A program made the position numbers and the translations under genes. The notes beneath the pieces were generated by a model, which worked only from the letters and a program-made list of their open reading frames with translations, did not search any database and had not been told where the DNA came from. Of a stretch of 64,000 nucleotides of DNA, positions 7,849 through 16,779 are shown piece by piece (position 1 is the stretch's first letter; every line of letters begins with the position of its first letter). The DNA is from Termitidicoccus mucosus. Its GTDB lineage: Bacteria > Verrucomicrobiota > Verrucomicrobiia > Opitutales > Opitutaceae. The stretch lies in assembly GCF_038725785.1 (NCBI RefSeq), contig NZ_CP109796.1, positions 6,510,501 to 6,574,500 on the forward strand. The letters run 5' to 3'.

Positions 7849-9207
7849 ATGAAACCCTCGTCCGCAAAACCGAAATCACCGAGCCCCGCCGGAAGGAGCA
7901 AAAAAACGCCCGCCGCGCCGTCCTCCGCCGCGCGCCCCGCGGGGAAGGGCACCCTCTGTATCCAGGCCGGACATACACCCAAGGTCGGCGAGCCGCGCAT
8001 CCTGCCCATCGTCCAGAGCACGACGTTCAAATACGACGACATCGACCAGGTGCACCGCGTGATGACATTGCAGGAGTTCGGCTTCAAATACACGCGCACC
8101 GGCAACCCCACCGTCGCCGGCTTCGAGGAAAAGATCAACCTCCTCGAAGGCGGCGCGGGCGCCGTCGCCACCGCCTCCGGGCAGGCCGCCAACCTCCTCG
8201 CCATCTCCAACATCTGCCGCGCCGGCGACCACATCGTCGCCGCCTCCACCCTTTACGGCGGCACCTTCACCCTGCTGCACTCCACGCTGAAAAAATTCGG
8301 CATCAGCGCCTCGTTTTTCGAGCCCGAGGCGCCCGCCCGCGAGATTGCAAAACTCTTCCGGCCCGAAACCCGGCTCCTCTTTGGCGAGACCATCGGCAAC
8401 CCCGGCCTCAACATCCTCGACTTCGACAAGCTCTCCGCCCTCGCCCGCCGCTTCGACGTGCCTTTCGTCGTGGACAACACCCTCGCCACGCCTGTGCTCT
8501 GCACGCCCTTCAAGCTCGGCGTCAACATCATCACCCATTCCGCCTCGAAATACATCGACGGCCATGCCACCAGCATCGGCGGCGTGGTGATCGACGACGG
8601 CAACTTCAACTGGGCCAGCGGCAAATTTCCCGAATTCACCGAGCCGGACTCCACCTACAACGGCGTCCGCTACACGGAAAAATTTCCGCAGGCCCCGTTT
8701 CTCGCCAAGGCCCGCGCCCAGTTCCTGCGCGACTTCGGCGGCTGCCTCAATCCCTTCAACGCCTTCCTCTTCAACCTCGGCCTCGAAACGCTCCACCTGC
8801 GCATGCCCCGGCACGGGGAAAACGCGCTTGCGCTCGCCCGCTTCCTGCAAAACCACCCGCGCGTCGCCTGGGTCAACTATCCCGGCCTCGATCCCGCCGG
8901 ACGCAAACGCATCGCCCGCTATTTTCTGCAAAAAAACGGCAGCGGCATTCTCACCTTCGGCGTGAAAGGCGACCGGAAGGCCATCGGGCAATTCGTGAAA
9001 AAACTCCGCGTCGCCGCGCTGGTGGTCCACATCGGCGACGCCCGCACTTCCGTGCTCCACCCCGCGTCGAGCACCCACGCCCAGCTCACGGAACCGCAGC
9101 AGCGCGCCGCCGGCATCACGCCCGACCTGATCCGAGTCTCCGTCGGCATCGAGGATGCCGGCGACCTCATCGCCGACTTCGACCAGGCGCTCTCCTCCCT
9201 CGATTGA
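7849..9207 (+). CDS. metY: O-acetylhomoserine sulfhydrylase family PLP enzyme
   Basis: PLP enzyme that joins sulfide or methanethiol to O-acetylhomoserine, giving homocysteine or methionine. 452 residues. The first 35 residues are a low-complexity Lys/Pro/Ser/Ala tail; the fold starts at GKGTLCIQAGHTP. The PLP lysine is K234 in HSASKYIDGH, with ATASGQAANLLA and YTRTGNPTV also typical. VHIGDARTSVLHPASSTH near the end is characteristic of sulfhydrylases rather than cystathionine gamma-synthases. The same frame is open far upstream over the DUF1847 gene, but that part is a GC-rich shadow. Confidence 0.88.
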   Translation: MKPSSAKPKSPSPAGRSKKTPAAPSSAARPAGKGTLCIQAGHTPKVGEPRILPIVQSTTFKYDDIDQVHRVMTLQEFGFKYTRTGNPTVAGFEEKINLLEGGAGAVATASGQAANLLAISNICRAGDHIVAASTLYGGTFTLLHSTLKKFGISASFFEPEAPAREIAKLFRPETRLLFGETIGNPGLNILDFDKLSALARRFDVPFVVDNTLATPVLCTPFKLGVNIITHSASKYIDGHATSIGGVVIDDGNFNWASGKFPEFTEPDSTYNGVRYTEKFPQAPFLAKARAQFLRDFGGCLNPFNAFLFNLGLETLHLRMPRHGENALALARFLQNHPRVAWVNYPGLDPAGRKRIARYFLQKNGSGILTFGVKGDRKAIGQFVKKLRVAALVVHIGDARTSVLHPASSTHAQLTEPQQRAAGITPDLIRVSVGIEDAGDLIADFDQALSSLD

Positions 9208-9223
9208 TCGACCCGCATTTGCC

Positions 9224-10225
9224 ATGTCCTCCGCTCCCGCCGCCCATTCTTCCCAACCCGCCGCTCCCGCGCCGCTGCAAGTGGACGCCGCCGCCTATCT
9301 CGGGCTCGCCGCCGTCCCGGCATCCGTGCGCGACCGCCTCGCCATCGCGGTGACCAGCCACACCTTTCTCCCGCGCGCGGACGACCTGCCGAACGACTGG
9401 GTGGCCACCGTCGCCACGCCCGTCTTCAAGCTCATCCGGCGGCGCCAGGGCGTGCAGCCCGCGTTCTGCTCCATCGGCACCGGGGCCGGGCTCGACGCGC
9501 TCGCCGCCATCGAGACGCTCGGCTCCGCCCGCGTCGGCATCACCGACGTCCACGAGGACGTGGTGCGCGCCGCCTCGCTCAACATCACCGCCAACCTGCG
9601 CCCCGGGCGCGCCGTGGAGTTGGAGGCGGGGCACGGCGATCTCCTGTCTCCGCTTTCCGGATACAAGCGGAATTACGACCTCATCTACGAGAACCTGCCC
9701 AATGTCCCGATTCAGGATGCCGCCCGCCTCGGCGACGAGCGCGTCAGCTCCGGCCATGTGCCGCCGCGCGCCGAGCCCGTGCCGGACTCCGTGCAGCGGC
9801 GGCTCCTCACGCTGCATTACCTCGCGCTCCGGCAGGCGCGGGAGTTTCTCGCCCCCGGCGGGTCGGTGATTTCGATGCTCGGCAGCCGCGTGCCCTTGTC
9901 CGCCTTTCACGACATGGCGCGCCTCGCCGGCCACCGCTCCGAAATCTATGTTTACACCTGGAAGGTGCAGACCGAGCCGGAGTCGATGATCGGCGGCTAT
10001 GTCGAACAGCAGCGCGCCGGCTTCGGCCCGTTTCACTTCTACCGCGCCTCCCGCCTCGCCGAGGTGTTTTCCCAGGTCGATCTCGCCACCTCCGGCGAAA
10101 GGGCCGCCGAAATCGAACGGCAACTCGCCCCCGACCGCCTCGATGCGCCCGCGGCCTGGGACGCCCTGCAACGCGGGGAAACCATCGGTCACACCGCCTC
10201 CGTCCTGCGCTCCTGGCCTGCCTGA
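9224..10225 (+). CDS. Class I SAM-dependent methyltransferase
   Basis: 333 residues. The SAM-binding motif is CSIGTGAGLDALAAIE, followed by an acidic strand end (ITDVHEDVVRAA) and YDLIYENLPNVP, which sits where PrmC/HemK-like enzymes carry NPPY. The C-terminal half contains IGGYVEQQRAGFGPFHFY, which I do not recognise. The substrate is unknown. The ATG at 9224 is 16 bp after the metY stop and the cupin gene follows at 18 bp, so the gene belongs to the sulfur operon. A role in methylating a thiol or sulfide intermediate is possible but is inference only. Confidence 0.7.
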   Translation: MSSAPAAHSSQPAAPAPLQVDAAAYLGLAAVPASVRDRLAIAVTSHTFLPRADDLPNDWVATVATPVFKLIRRRQGVQPAFCSIGTGAGLDALAAIETLGSARVGITDVHEDVVRAASLNITANLRPGRAVELEAGHGDLLSPLSGYKRNYDLIYENLPNVPIQDAARLGDERVSSGHVPPRAEPVPDSVQRRLLTLHYLALRQAREFLAPGGSVISMLGSRVPLSAFHDMARLAGHRSEIYVYTWKVQTEPESMIGGYVEQQRAGFGPFHFYRASRLAEVFSQVDLATSGERAAEIERQLAPDRLDAPAAWDALQRGETIGHTASVLRSWPA

Positions 10226-10243
10226 TTCCACCCTGCCTTCGTC

Positions 10244-10888
10244 ATGCCATCATCCACCAAACCGGTTCCGCTGTCCCGCGCCGTCACCGCCATCGACGTG
10301 CTGCGCCGCCACTTCGAATGCCAGATCGCCATCGAGGCCGATACCGATCCCATGCTTTCACGCGAACTGGCCGGCGTTCTCGAATCGCTCGGCGCCGTCG
10401 ATTACCGTGACGGATTCCTGCAACCCGGCGCCCATCCCGTGGCCCGCCAGTTCGCCGATCCGCCGCATTCCGCGGACGGGACGGTTGTCGATGCCCTGGC
10501 CGCGTTTCTTCCGCTGGGGGAAGCGCTGCCCTGGCGTTATGGCTACACGCCGCGCCCCGACCTTCCCGGCTTGGAAAGCCGGATGGCCTGGGCCGAACTT
10601 GTCGGCCCCGAGGCGCCCTTTCACAGCGACCGCGTCTGCCTCGGCCTCACGTTCATCGGCCCCCGCGTCCGTTATCCCGAGCACGCGCATCCCGCGGTGG
10701 AGGTTTATTTCGTGCTCAGCGGGACCGCCCTTTGGACGGCGGACGGCGTCACTCATCCGCGCCCGCCCGGCTCGTTCATCCTGCATCCTTCGAATGTCGT
10801 CCACGTCATGGAGACACGCGACGAACCCCTTCTCGCCGCCTACACCTGGAGCGGCGACGTCCGCTCGCCCTCCGTTTACACCCCATGA
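10244..10888 (+). CDS. Cupin of the DMSP lyase (DddL/Q/W/K-like) family
   Basis: 214 residues, close to the length of DddQ- and DddL-type lyases. The cupin core has H147, H149, E153 and Y155 in HAHPAVEVYFVLSG and H187 in HPSNVVHVMET. The metal-ligand spacing (HxH, then E four residues on, then H 34 later) and the tyrosine two after the glutamate agree with what I recall of DddW/DddK. PPGSFILHPS and EPLLAAYTWSGD also fit the family. Known members cleave dimethylsulfoniopropionate to dimethyl sulfide and acrylate; here the natural substrate may be another sulfur compound. Its stop overlaps the start of the next gene (ATGA at 10885). Confidence 0.7.
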   Translation: MPSSTKPVPLSRAVTAIDVLRRHFECQIAIEADTDPMLSRELAGVLESLGAVDYRDGFLQPGAHPVARQFADPPHSADGTVVDALAAFLPLGEALPWRYGYTPRPDLPGLESRMAWAELVGPEAPFHSDRVCLGLTFIGPRVRYPEHAHPAVEVYFVLSGTALWTADGVTHPRPPGSFILHPSNVVHVMETRDEPLLAAYTWSGDVRSPSVYTP

Positions 10889-12024
10889 AACACCTGCGCC
10901 TCCCGAAATCACCGCGCATGCCGATGCTGCCCGCCGGCATGGCTGTCTTTTGCATCGCGATCCACGCGGCGGCTCCCGTCAAGGTCACGATCGGACACAT
11001 CGGCAACTCGTGCGAATCGCCGGTTTATGTCGCCAAGGACAAGGGCTTTTTCAGCGAGGAGGGTCTCGATGCCGGGATTGTCCGCGGCGACTGGAATTTC
11101 ATCAAGGAATCGCTCGCCTTCGGACGCATCTCCGCCGTGCAGGGGCTGCTCATGAACTACATCAAGCCCATCGAACAGGGGCTCGATGTGAAGGTCACCG
11201 CCGGCGTGCATCGCGGCTGCGTCCGTATCCTGGTTCCCGATACATCGCCCATCACCGGGCCGGCCGGACTGAAGGGCAAACGCATCGGCGTGCCCGCGCT
11301 CGGCAGCAGCCCGTGGATTTTCGCCGCCCGCGTCATCAGCGAACTCGGCGGCGACATCAGGCGCGATGTCGAATGGAAGCCGTTCCCGGCGGGCGAACTG
11401 AAGCTCGCCCTGCAAAAGGGCGAGGTCGATGCCATCGCCGTGGCCGACCCCATCGGCGAAATCCTGATCTCCGAGGGCGGCGTCAGGATCGTGGTCGATC
11501 AACTCACCGACGCGCCCTACAAGGACGAGTATTGCTGCGCGGTGCTGGTGAGCGGAAAACTCGCGCGCGAAACCCCGGACGTCGCGGCCCGCATCACCCG
11601 CGCCATTCTGAAAGCTTCATTGTGGATCGAGCACAACCCGCAGGGTGCGGCGGAAATCGCGGTCAACGGCCGGCACACCGGCGGCAGTGTCGAGATCAAC
11701 GCGCGCATCCTCGCCAAACTCGACTATGTCCCGTCCGTCGAAGGCGGACGGCTGGCGGTGCTGACCGCCTCGACCGCGTTGAAAAACGCGGGCATCCTCT
11801 CGCGCACGACCGATATCCCCGCGTTTGTCGAGCGCGCCTTCGTCCGCCTGCCCGGTCTGGACGACGCCTGGCTGAAGGGCGTCGCCGTGGCGCGCGAGGA
11901 CAGGATTTCTCCCGCCGCCATCTTCAACCGTCCGCTTCCGGACGGAGCATCGCCTGCTGCCGGCGGCTGCTGCGAAGCCGGTCCCGCGGACGCCGCAAAA
12001 CTCGCCGCCGCCGGCGGGCGGTGA
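10885..12024 (+). CDS. NitT/TauT-type ABC solute-binding protein, copy 1
   Basis: 379 residues, periplasmic receptor of the SsuA/TauA/NMT1 type. A signal peptide precedes VKVTIGHIGNSCESPVYVA. Receptor motifs include DKGFFSEEGLDAGIVRGDW and GKRIGVPALGSSPWIFAARV. The protein is unusually rich in cysteine for this family: NSCES, HRGC, EYCC and a C-terminal GGCCEAG. It is a close paralog of the next gene, with well over half of aligned residues the same. Coupled to the DMSP-lyase-like cupin by a 4-bp overlap. The ligand is unknown; a sulfonate or other organosulfur compound fits the context. Confidence 0.82.
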   Translation: MKHLRLPKSPRMPMLPAGMAVFCIAIHAAAPVKVTIGHIGNSCESPVYVAKDKGFFSEEGLDAGIVRGDWNFIKESLAFGRISAVQGLLMNYIKPIEQGLDVKVTAGVHRGCVRILVPDTSPITGPAGLKGKRIGVPALGSSPWIFAARVISELGGDIRRDVEWKPFPAGELKLALQKGEVDAIAVADPIGEILISEGGVRIVVDQLTDAPYKDEYCCAVLVSGKLARETPDVAARITRAILKASLWIEHNPQGAAEIAVNGRHTGGSVEINARILAKLDYVPSVEGGRLAVLTASTALKNAGILSRTTDIPAFVERAFVRLPGLDDAWLKGVAVAREDRISPAAIFNRPLPDGASPAAGGCCEAGPADAAKLAAAGGR

Positions 12025-12040
12025 AATTGCAAAACGTATC

Positions 12041-13195
12041 ATGAATACAAATACAAAACCACGGGTCGTCCGCCTGCTGGCGCTGGCCATCGTCGCGCTC
12101 GCGCTGGCCGGCCCTGCCCGCGCCGAAGCTCTCAAAAAAGTCATCATCGGGCACACCGGCGACTCCTGCGAGGCGCCGGTCTTTGCAGCCTACGAGAAAG
12201 GATTTTTCCGCGACGAGGGGCTCGATGTCGAGATGGTGAAGGGCGACTGGAACTTCTTCAAGGAGGCGCTCGCCTTCGGCCGCATCTCCGCCCTCCAGGG
12301 GCTGGTGATGAACTACATCAAGCCCATCGAGCAGGGGCTCGATGCGAAGTTCACCGCGGGGATACATCGCGGCTGCATCCACATCCTGTCCGCCAAGGGC
12401 TCGCCCATCGTGCGCGCCTCCGACCTGAAGGGCAGACGCATCGGCGTGCCCGCGCTCGGCAGCAGCCCGTGGGTGTTCGCCGCCCGCGTCATCGGCGAGA
12501 TTGGCGGCGACATCAAGCGCGACGTGGAATGGAAGCCGTTCCCCATCGGCGAGCTGAGACTCGCCCTGCTCAAGGGCGAGGTCGATGCCATCGCCATCTC
12601 CGATCCCATCGGCGAAATCCTGCTCTCCGAGGGCGTGGCACAAAGCGTCGTGAACCAGCTTACCGACGCGCCCTACAAGGACGAATACTGCTGCGTGGCC
12701 GTGGTCAGCGGGAAGCTCGCGCGCGAGGACCCCGACGCGGCCGCCCGCATCACCCGCGCCCTGCTGAAGGCTTCGCTGTGGGTGGAACACAATCCACTGG
12801 CCGCGGCCGGGCTGTCCCACCGGGGCCGATACGTGAACGCCAGCGTGGAGCTCAACGCCCGCGTGTTGGCCAAGCTGGACTTCGTGCCCTCGGTCGAGGG
12901 CGCGCGCCTTGCCGCCCGGACCGCGGCGGCCGCCTTGAAAAACGTCGGCATCGTCGCGCCGTCCACCGATGTTTCGGCGTTGGTGGAAAGAACCTTCGTC
13001 CGCCTGCCCGGCCTGGATGACGCGTGGCTGAAAGGCGTCACCGTTGCCTGCGAGGACCGCCTTTCCCGCGACGAAATCCTTGCCCGTCCGCTCCCGTCGT
13101 CTTCCACGCTGGACGCCGCCGTCGCCGAGCCCGGCTGCTGCGCCGAAGTCGAGCCATCGCCGCTCATCGCTGACTCCCGAACGCGCGCCCGGTAA
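12041..13195 (+). CDS. NitT/TauT-type ABC solute-binding protein, copy 2
   Basis: 384 residues with a clear signal peptide (residues 1 to about 27, ending PARAEA). It repeats the architecture of copy 1, with GDSCEAPVFAAYEKGFFRDE, GRRIGVPALGSSPWVFAARV and APYKDEYCCVAVVSGKLARE, and the same cysteine positions, including a CC pair near the C-terminus (PGCCAE). The 16-bp gap to copy 1 and the high similarity show tandem duplication followed by divergence. Two receptors may widen the range of ligands served by the single permease/ATPase pair downstream. Confidence 0.82.
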   Translation: MNTNTKPRVVRLLALAIVALALAGPARAEALKKVIIGHTGDSCEAPVFAAYEKGFFRDEGLDVEMVKGDWNFFKEALAFGRISALQGLVMNYIKPIEQGLDAKFTAGIHRGCIHILSAKGSPIVRASDLKGRRIGVPALGSSPWVFAARVIGEIGGDIKRDVEWKPFPIGELRLALLKGEVDAIAISDPIGEILLSEGVAQSVVNQLTDAPYKDEYCCVAVVSGKLAREDPDAAARITRALLKASLWVEHNPLAAAGLSHRGRYVNASVELNARVLAKLDFVPSVEGARLAARTAAAALKNVGIVAPSTDVSALVERTFVRLPGLDDAWLKGVTVACEDRLSRDEILARPLPSSSTLDAAVAEPGCCAEVEPSPLIADSRTRAR

Positions 13196-13476
13196 ATTTC
13201 CCGGAAATAAAACCGACATGAGGGAGCATGCATTCTTGTTTTATTCGCTTTGGGTTCGGCACCCCGGTGCCTGGCATCCCTCTGGCGTGATTCCAGGTTC
13301 GCGCGGCAGCGCGCGTAGCGCAGGCATCCTGCCTGCCGTCGAAAAGAAGGCGCGAAGCGCCGCATTCCAAGCCGAAGGTCACCGCGCTTCGCGCAGCATA
13401 TCGAATGGCAGGCGGGATGCCTGCGCTACGCGCTGCCGCGTCTCTCTTGTCACCAGAAAAACACCACCGACTTTCC
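13196..13476. repeat. Long inverted repeat element in the ABC operon (13301-13440)
   Basis: This 281-bp gap has no gene. It contains an inverted repeat whose arms (about 13301-13341 and 13401-13440) match over roughly 40 bp with few mismatches, both carrying the words GCGCAGGCATC and GCCTGCC. Inside are smaller GCGCGAAGC / GCTTCGCGC arms. A related element lies at 32064-32210. Size and structure suggest a non-autonomous palindromic element (REP or MITE-like) inserted between the receptor genes and the permease gene. Confidence 0.75.
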
Positions 13477-14475
13477 ATGAGCCTGCCGCCGTCCGCTGAA
13501 ACGCCGCCGCCGTCCGCCGCCGCCCGGTTTTTTGTCCTGCCCCGGGTCGCGCTGCTGCCGCCGGCGGCGGTCATAGTGGCGTTTTCGATACACGCTTTCT
13601 GGTCCGGCCGCACGCCGCCGGCGGACGATCCCGTGTATCCGCGCGCATTGGCCGTGGTCGCCGCCGGCTGGCTGTTGCTGGCCGGGGCGGGATTTTTCTC
13701 GGCGAGGGCAAGGAAACTGTTGCGCCATTACGGCCCGCTGCTCGGCGCGGGCGTCGCCGGACTCGCGCTCTGGCAGGTGCTCACGGGCAAGCTCGCGCTG
13801 CTGCCCATGCCGTATTTCCCCGGGCCGGACCGGGTTTTTGCGGCGTTGCGCGAGGACATCGGGCTGCTTTCGCAAAGCGCGCTGCATTCGTTCCGGCTCC
13901 TTTTGCTCGGCTACGCTGCCGGGAGCGCGGCCGGGTTTGCCATCGGCGTCTGGTTTGGCTGGAGCCGGCAGGTGCGTTACTGGGGTATGCCGGTGCTGAA
14001 GTTTTTCGGGCCGGTGCCCGCGACGGCCTGGATTCCGCTCGCGCTGGTGCTGTTCCCCACGACGTTCGGCGCGAGCACGTTCATCATCGCGGTGGCGAGT
14101 TTTTTCCCGATGGTGATCCTCAGCAGTTCGGGCATCGCCAACGTGCGCCACAGCCACTTGGAGGTGGCGCGCACGCTCGGGGCCACCGCCGGGCAGTTGA
14201 TCCGCCGCGTCGCCATTCCCTCGGCGCTGCCGTCGATTTTTGTCGGCCTCTTCATGGCGCTCTCGATGTCGTTCATCACGCTGGTCGTGGCCGAGATGAT
14301 CGGGGTGAAGGCCGGTCTCGGCTGGTATATTAACTGGGCGCAGACCTGGGCCGAATATCACAAGGTTTTTGCCGCGCTCCTGCTCATGGCCGTCTTTTTT
14401 TCCGGGCTCATGACCGTGCTCTTTTATGTGCGCGACCGCGTGCTCCGCTGGCAACAGGGACTCATCAAATGGTAA
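13477..14475 (+). CDS. NitT/TauT-type ABC transporter permease
   Basis: 332-residue inner membrane permease of the SsuC/TauC type with about six membrane helices. The EAA-type loop is recognisable in HLEVARTLGATAGQLIRRVAIPSALPSIFVG. The ATG at 13477 was chosen because earlier in-frame codons fall in the repeat element. The N-terminal 90 residues add two extra hydrophobic segments before the family core. The ATPase gene begins inside its last codons (14469), so the two are translationally coupled. It is the natural partner of the two receptors upstream. Confidence 0.87.
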   Translation: MSLPPSAETPPPSAAARFFVLPRVALLPPAAVIVAFSIHAFWSGRTPPADDPVYPRALAVVAAGWLLLAGAGFFSARARKLLRHYGPLLGAGVAGLALWQVLTGKLALLPMPYFPGPDRVFAALREDIGLLSQSALHSFRLLLLGYAAGSAAGFAIGVWFGWSRQVRYWGMPVLKFFGPVPATAWIPLALVLFPTTFGASTFIIAVASFFPMVILSSSGIANVRHSHLEVARTLGATAGQLIRRVAIPSALPSIFVGLFMALSMSFITLVVAEMIGVKAGLGWYINWAQTWAEYHKVFAALLLMAVFFSGLMTVLFYVRDRVLRWQQGLIKW

Positions 14476-15284
14476 TCGGCAAGGCAGAGACACCGGCGCC
14501 CTCCGTCCAACTCGCAGGCGTCCGCAAGGTTTTTTCCGACCCTGATGCCGGACGGGAAATCGTGGCGCTGCACGACATCGACCTGTCCGTCGGGACGGGC
14601 GAATTTGTCTCGCTGGTCGGGCCGAGCGGCTGCGGCAAGTCCACCCTGCTGCGCATCGTCTCGGGGCTCGAAATCGCCACCGCCGGCCACACGCTGGTCA
14701 ACGGCAGACAGGTCGCCGGGCCGGGCACCCAGGTGGGCTTCGTTTTCCAGGACCCTAACCTTTTTCCCTGGCTCACGATCCGGCAAAACATCGCCTTCGG
14801 CCCCAACCTGCACGCCAGCCGCCGCGAGTGGGCCGCCGAGGCCGACGATCTCATCCGGCGCATCGGCCTCGCCGGTTTTGCCGACGCGCTTCCGCACCAT
14901 CTCTCCGGCGGCATGGCGCAGCGCGCCGCCCTCGCCCGGGCGCTGGTCAACCGCCCCTCGGTCCTCCTGCTCGACGAACCGCTTGGCGCGCTCGACGCCT
15001 TCACGCGGATGGCGATGCAGGACGAAATCCGCGCGCTTGTCCGCCGGCGCGGCACGACGGTGCTGCTGGTGACGCACGACATCGACGAGGCGCTTTACCT
15101 GAGCGACCGCATCGTGATCTTCACGCCGCGTCCCGGGCGCGTGCAGGAGGAGATCGTGCCCGGCGCGCATTTCCCCCGTGTGCGCAACGCCCCGGAGTTC
15201 GTCGCGCTCCGGCTCCGCATCCTCGAGACCCTGCACTTCGCGCCGACCCGGACAGATGAAACCGATCCACTGCGACATATTTGA
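14469..15284 (+). CDS. NitT/TauT-type ABC transporter ATP-binding protein
   Basis: 271-residue cytoplasmic ATPase of the SsuB/TauB type that powers the permease encoded just upstream. Walker A is [12 protein letters not shown], the Q-loop FVFQDPNLFPW, the signature LSGGMAQRAALARAL, Walker B VLLLDEPLGALD and the switch histidine is in VTHDIDEAL. The start overlaps the permease end by 7 bp. The substrate cannot be told from the ATPase itself. Confidence 0.9.
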   Translation: MVIGKAETPAPSVQLAGVRKVFSDPDAGREIVALHDIDLSVGTGEFVSLVGPSGCGKSTLLRIVSGLEIATAGHTLVNGRQVAGPGTQVGFVFQDPNLFPWLTIRQNIAFGPNLHASRREWAAEADDLIRRIGLAGFADALPHHLSGGMAQRAALARALVNRPSVLLLDEPLGALDAFTRMAMQDEIRALVRRRGTTVLLVTHDIDEALYLSDRIVIFTPRPGRVQEEIVPGAHFPRVRNAPEFVALRLRILETLHFAPTRTDETDPLRHI

Positions 15285-15320
15285 CCACTTGAACAGCCGG
15301 CCACGCGATTTTTCTCAGCA

Positions 15321-15986
15321 ATGCCCTCGTTAGATTTCGAGTTTATCGTGCTTCACCTCCCGCATTACGGGAAGGCGCTGCTGCTCACGCTGGCGCTCGG
15401 CCTCGGGGCCATTCTCGGCTCTCTGCTGGTCGGGTTGCCGGGCAGCCTGATCCTCCATTTTCGCACACCGGTGCTCCGGCGCGTGGTCGCGGCCTATGTC
15501 GAGTTCTCGCGCAACACCCCCCTTCTCGCCCAGCTTTTCTTTCTTTATTTCGGCCTGCCCGCCATCGGCATCAAATGGAGCGGCTTCACCTGCGCGCTCC
15601 TCGGCCTCACCTTCCTCGGCGGCGGTTACATGATCGAGGCCCTGCGCGCCGGCATCGAGGCGGTGGGCCGCCCCCAGATCGAGTCCGCGCTCGGCATCGG
15701 GCTCTCCCGCCCGCAGATCGCGCGTCTCGTCGTGCTCCCGCAGGCTCTGGTCTCCGCCACGCCCGCGCTCGCCGCCAACTGCATTTTTCTCCTCAAGGAA
15801 ACCTCCGTCGTGGGCGTCATCGCCGTGGCCGACCTCATGCATCTCACCCAGGACCTCATCGGTCTTTATTATAAAACCACCGAATCGCTCGTCCTCCTCG
15901 TGGCGGCCTACGTGATTCTGGTCGTTCCCGTCTCGCTGCTCTTTTCCCGGCTGGAAAAGGCGGTGCGGCGCGCGGAGTTCGGCTGA
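15321..15986 (+). CDS. Polar amino acid ABC transporter permease 1
   Basis: 221-residue HisM/GlnP-type inner membrane permease. The family signature includes YVEFSRNTPLLAQLFFLYFG and the cytoplasmic EAA loop ESALGIGLSRPQIARLVVLPQAL. It pairs with the second permease (16004) to form the heterodimeric pore. It starts 36 bp after the NitT/TauT ATPase gene, placing two ABC importers in one run of genes. Confidence 0.87.
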   Translation: MPSLDFEFIVLHLPHYGKALLLTLALGLGAILGSLLVGLPGSLILHFRTPVLRRVVAAYVEFSRNTPLLAQLFFLYFGLPAIGIKWSGFTCALLGLTFLGGGYMIEALRAGIEAVGRPQIESALGIGLSRPQIARLVVLPQALVSATPALAANCIFLLKETSVVGVIAVADLMHLTQDLIGLYYKTTESLVLLVAAYVILVVPVSLLFSRLEKAVRRAEFG

Positions 15987-16003
15987 CCCGGCCCTCGACA
16001 AAG

Positions 16004-16657
16004 ATGATCCACGCGCTTGAAACACTCTGGCAAAACGCGCCGCTGCTGCTCGACGGGCTTTGGGCGACGCTCGGCATTGCGCTGGCGTCCACGTTTTTCT
16101 CGGTCATCGGCGGCGCCATTCTCGGCATGGTGCGCGCGTCGTGGAACAACGCGGTGGTGCAGGCGGCGGCCCGCGCCTACCTCGAGCTTTTTCGCGTCAT
16201 TCCGATCCTGGTGTGGCTCTTTGTCTTTTTCTTTGCCGTGCCGTCGGCCTTCAACCTCGACCTCCCGGGCGCGTTCGTCGCCGTGCTGGTGTTTTCGCTT
16301 TGGGGTGCGTCGGAGATGAGCGACATCGTGCGAGGAGCGCTGAAGACCATCCCGCGGGCGCAATACGACGCGGGCCGCGCCATCGGGCTTTCCGGCGCGC
16401 AGCTCCACCTGCGCGTCATCCTTCCGCAGGCCGTGAGGCGCATGCTGCCGGGGGCCATCAACCTCGTCACCCGCATCATAAAGACCACCTCGCTCGTCGT
16501 GCTTGTCGGCGTGGTGGACGTGGTCAAGCGCAGCCAGCAGATCATCGAGCGCACCAAGGAGCCTTTCGTGCTGTATGCCTTCCTGCTGCTCCTGTTTTTC
16601 GCCCTCTGCTATCCGCTCTCCCGCCTGTCCCGGAGGATGGAAAAGAAATTCAACTGA
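16004..16657 (+). CDS. Polar amino acid ABC transporter permease 2
   Basis: 217-residue HisM/GlnP-type permease. It contains YLELFRVIPILVWLFVFFF near the N-terminal half and the EAA loop QYDAGRAIGLSGAQLHLRVI. It follows permease 1 at 17 bp. Together with the ATPase at 16780 it forms an amino acid importer with no receptor gene beside it; the family 3 receptor at 4953 is a candidate. Confidence 0.87.
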   Translation: MIHALETLWQNAPLLLDGLWATLGIALASTFFSVIGGAILGMVRASWNNAVVQAAARAYLELFRVIPILVWLFVFFFAVPSAFNLDLPGAFVAVLVFSLWGASEMSDIVRGALKTIPRAQYDAGRAIGLSGAQLHLRVILPQAVRRMLPGAINLVTRIIKTTSLVVLVGVVDVVKRSQQIIERTKEPFVLYAFLLLLFFALCYPLSRLSRRMEKKFN

Positions 16658-16779
16658 AGCATGATACCATCTCCGAACGGAATTTATATTTTAGGTAGGG
16701 CGAGGCGTCCCCGCCGAGCCGCGGTACAGCCGAAGGCTTCGCCTTGCCTTGATAAGTCTATAAAGGGTTCGGAAATGGT
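16658..16779. repeat. Gap with GC-rich repeat before the amino acid ABC ATPase
   Basis: The 122-bp gap holds a GC-rich word run (GTAGGGCGAGGCGTCCCCGC, 16695-16714) and a short hairpin formed by CCGAAGGC / GCCTTGCC-like arms (16730-16757). This looks like another dispersed intergenic repeat. No second copy is seen in this window, so the repeat call rests on its form only. Confidence 0.35.

Noticed and set aside
5471-7978. 835-codon minus-strand open frame over several plus-strand genes
   Set aside because: It spans four gene-like plus-strand frames, has no family motif, and is typical of high-GC third-position bias.
13301-13440. CRISPR array or attachment site
   Set aside because: Only inverted arms are present, with no regular direct repeats or spacers and no integrase nearby.
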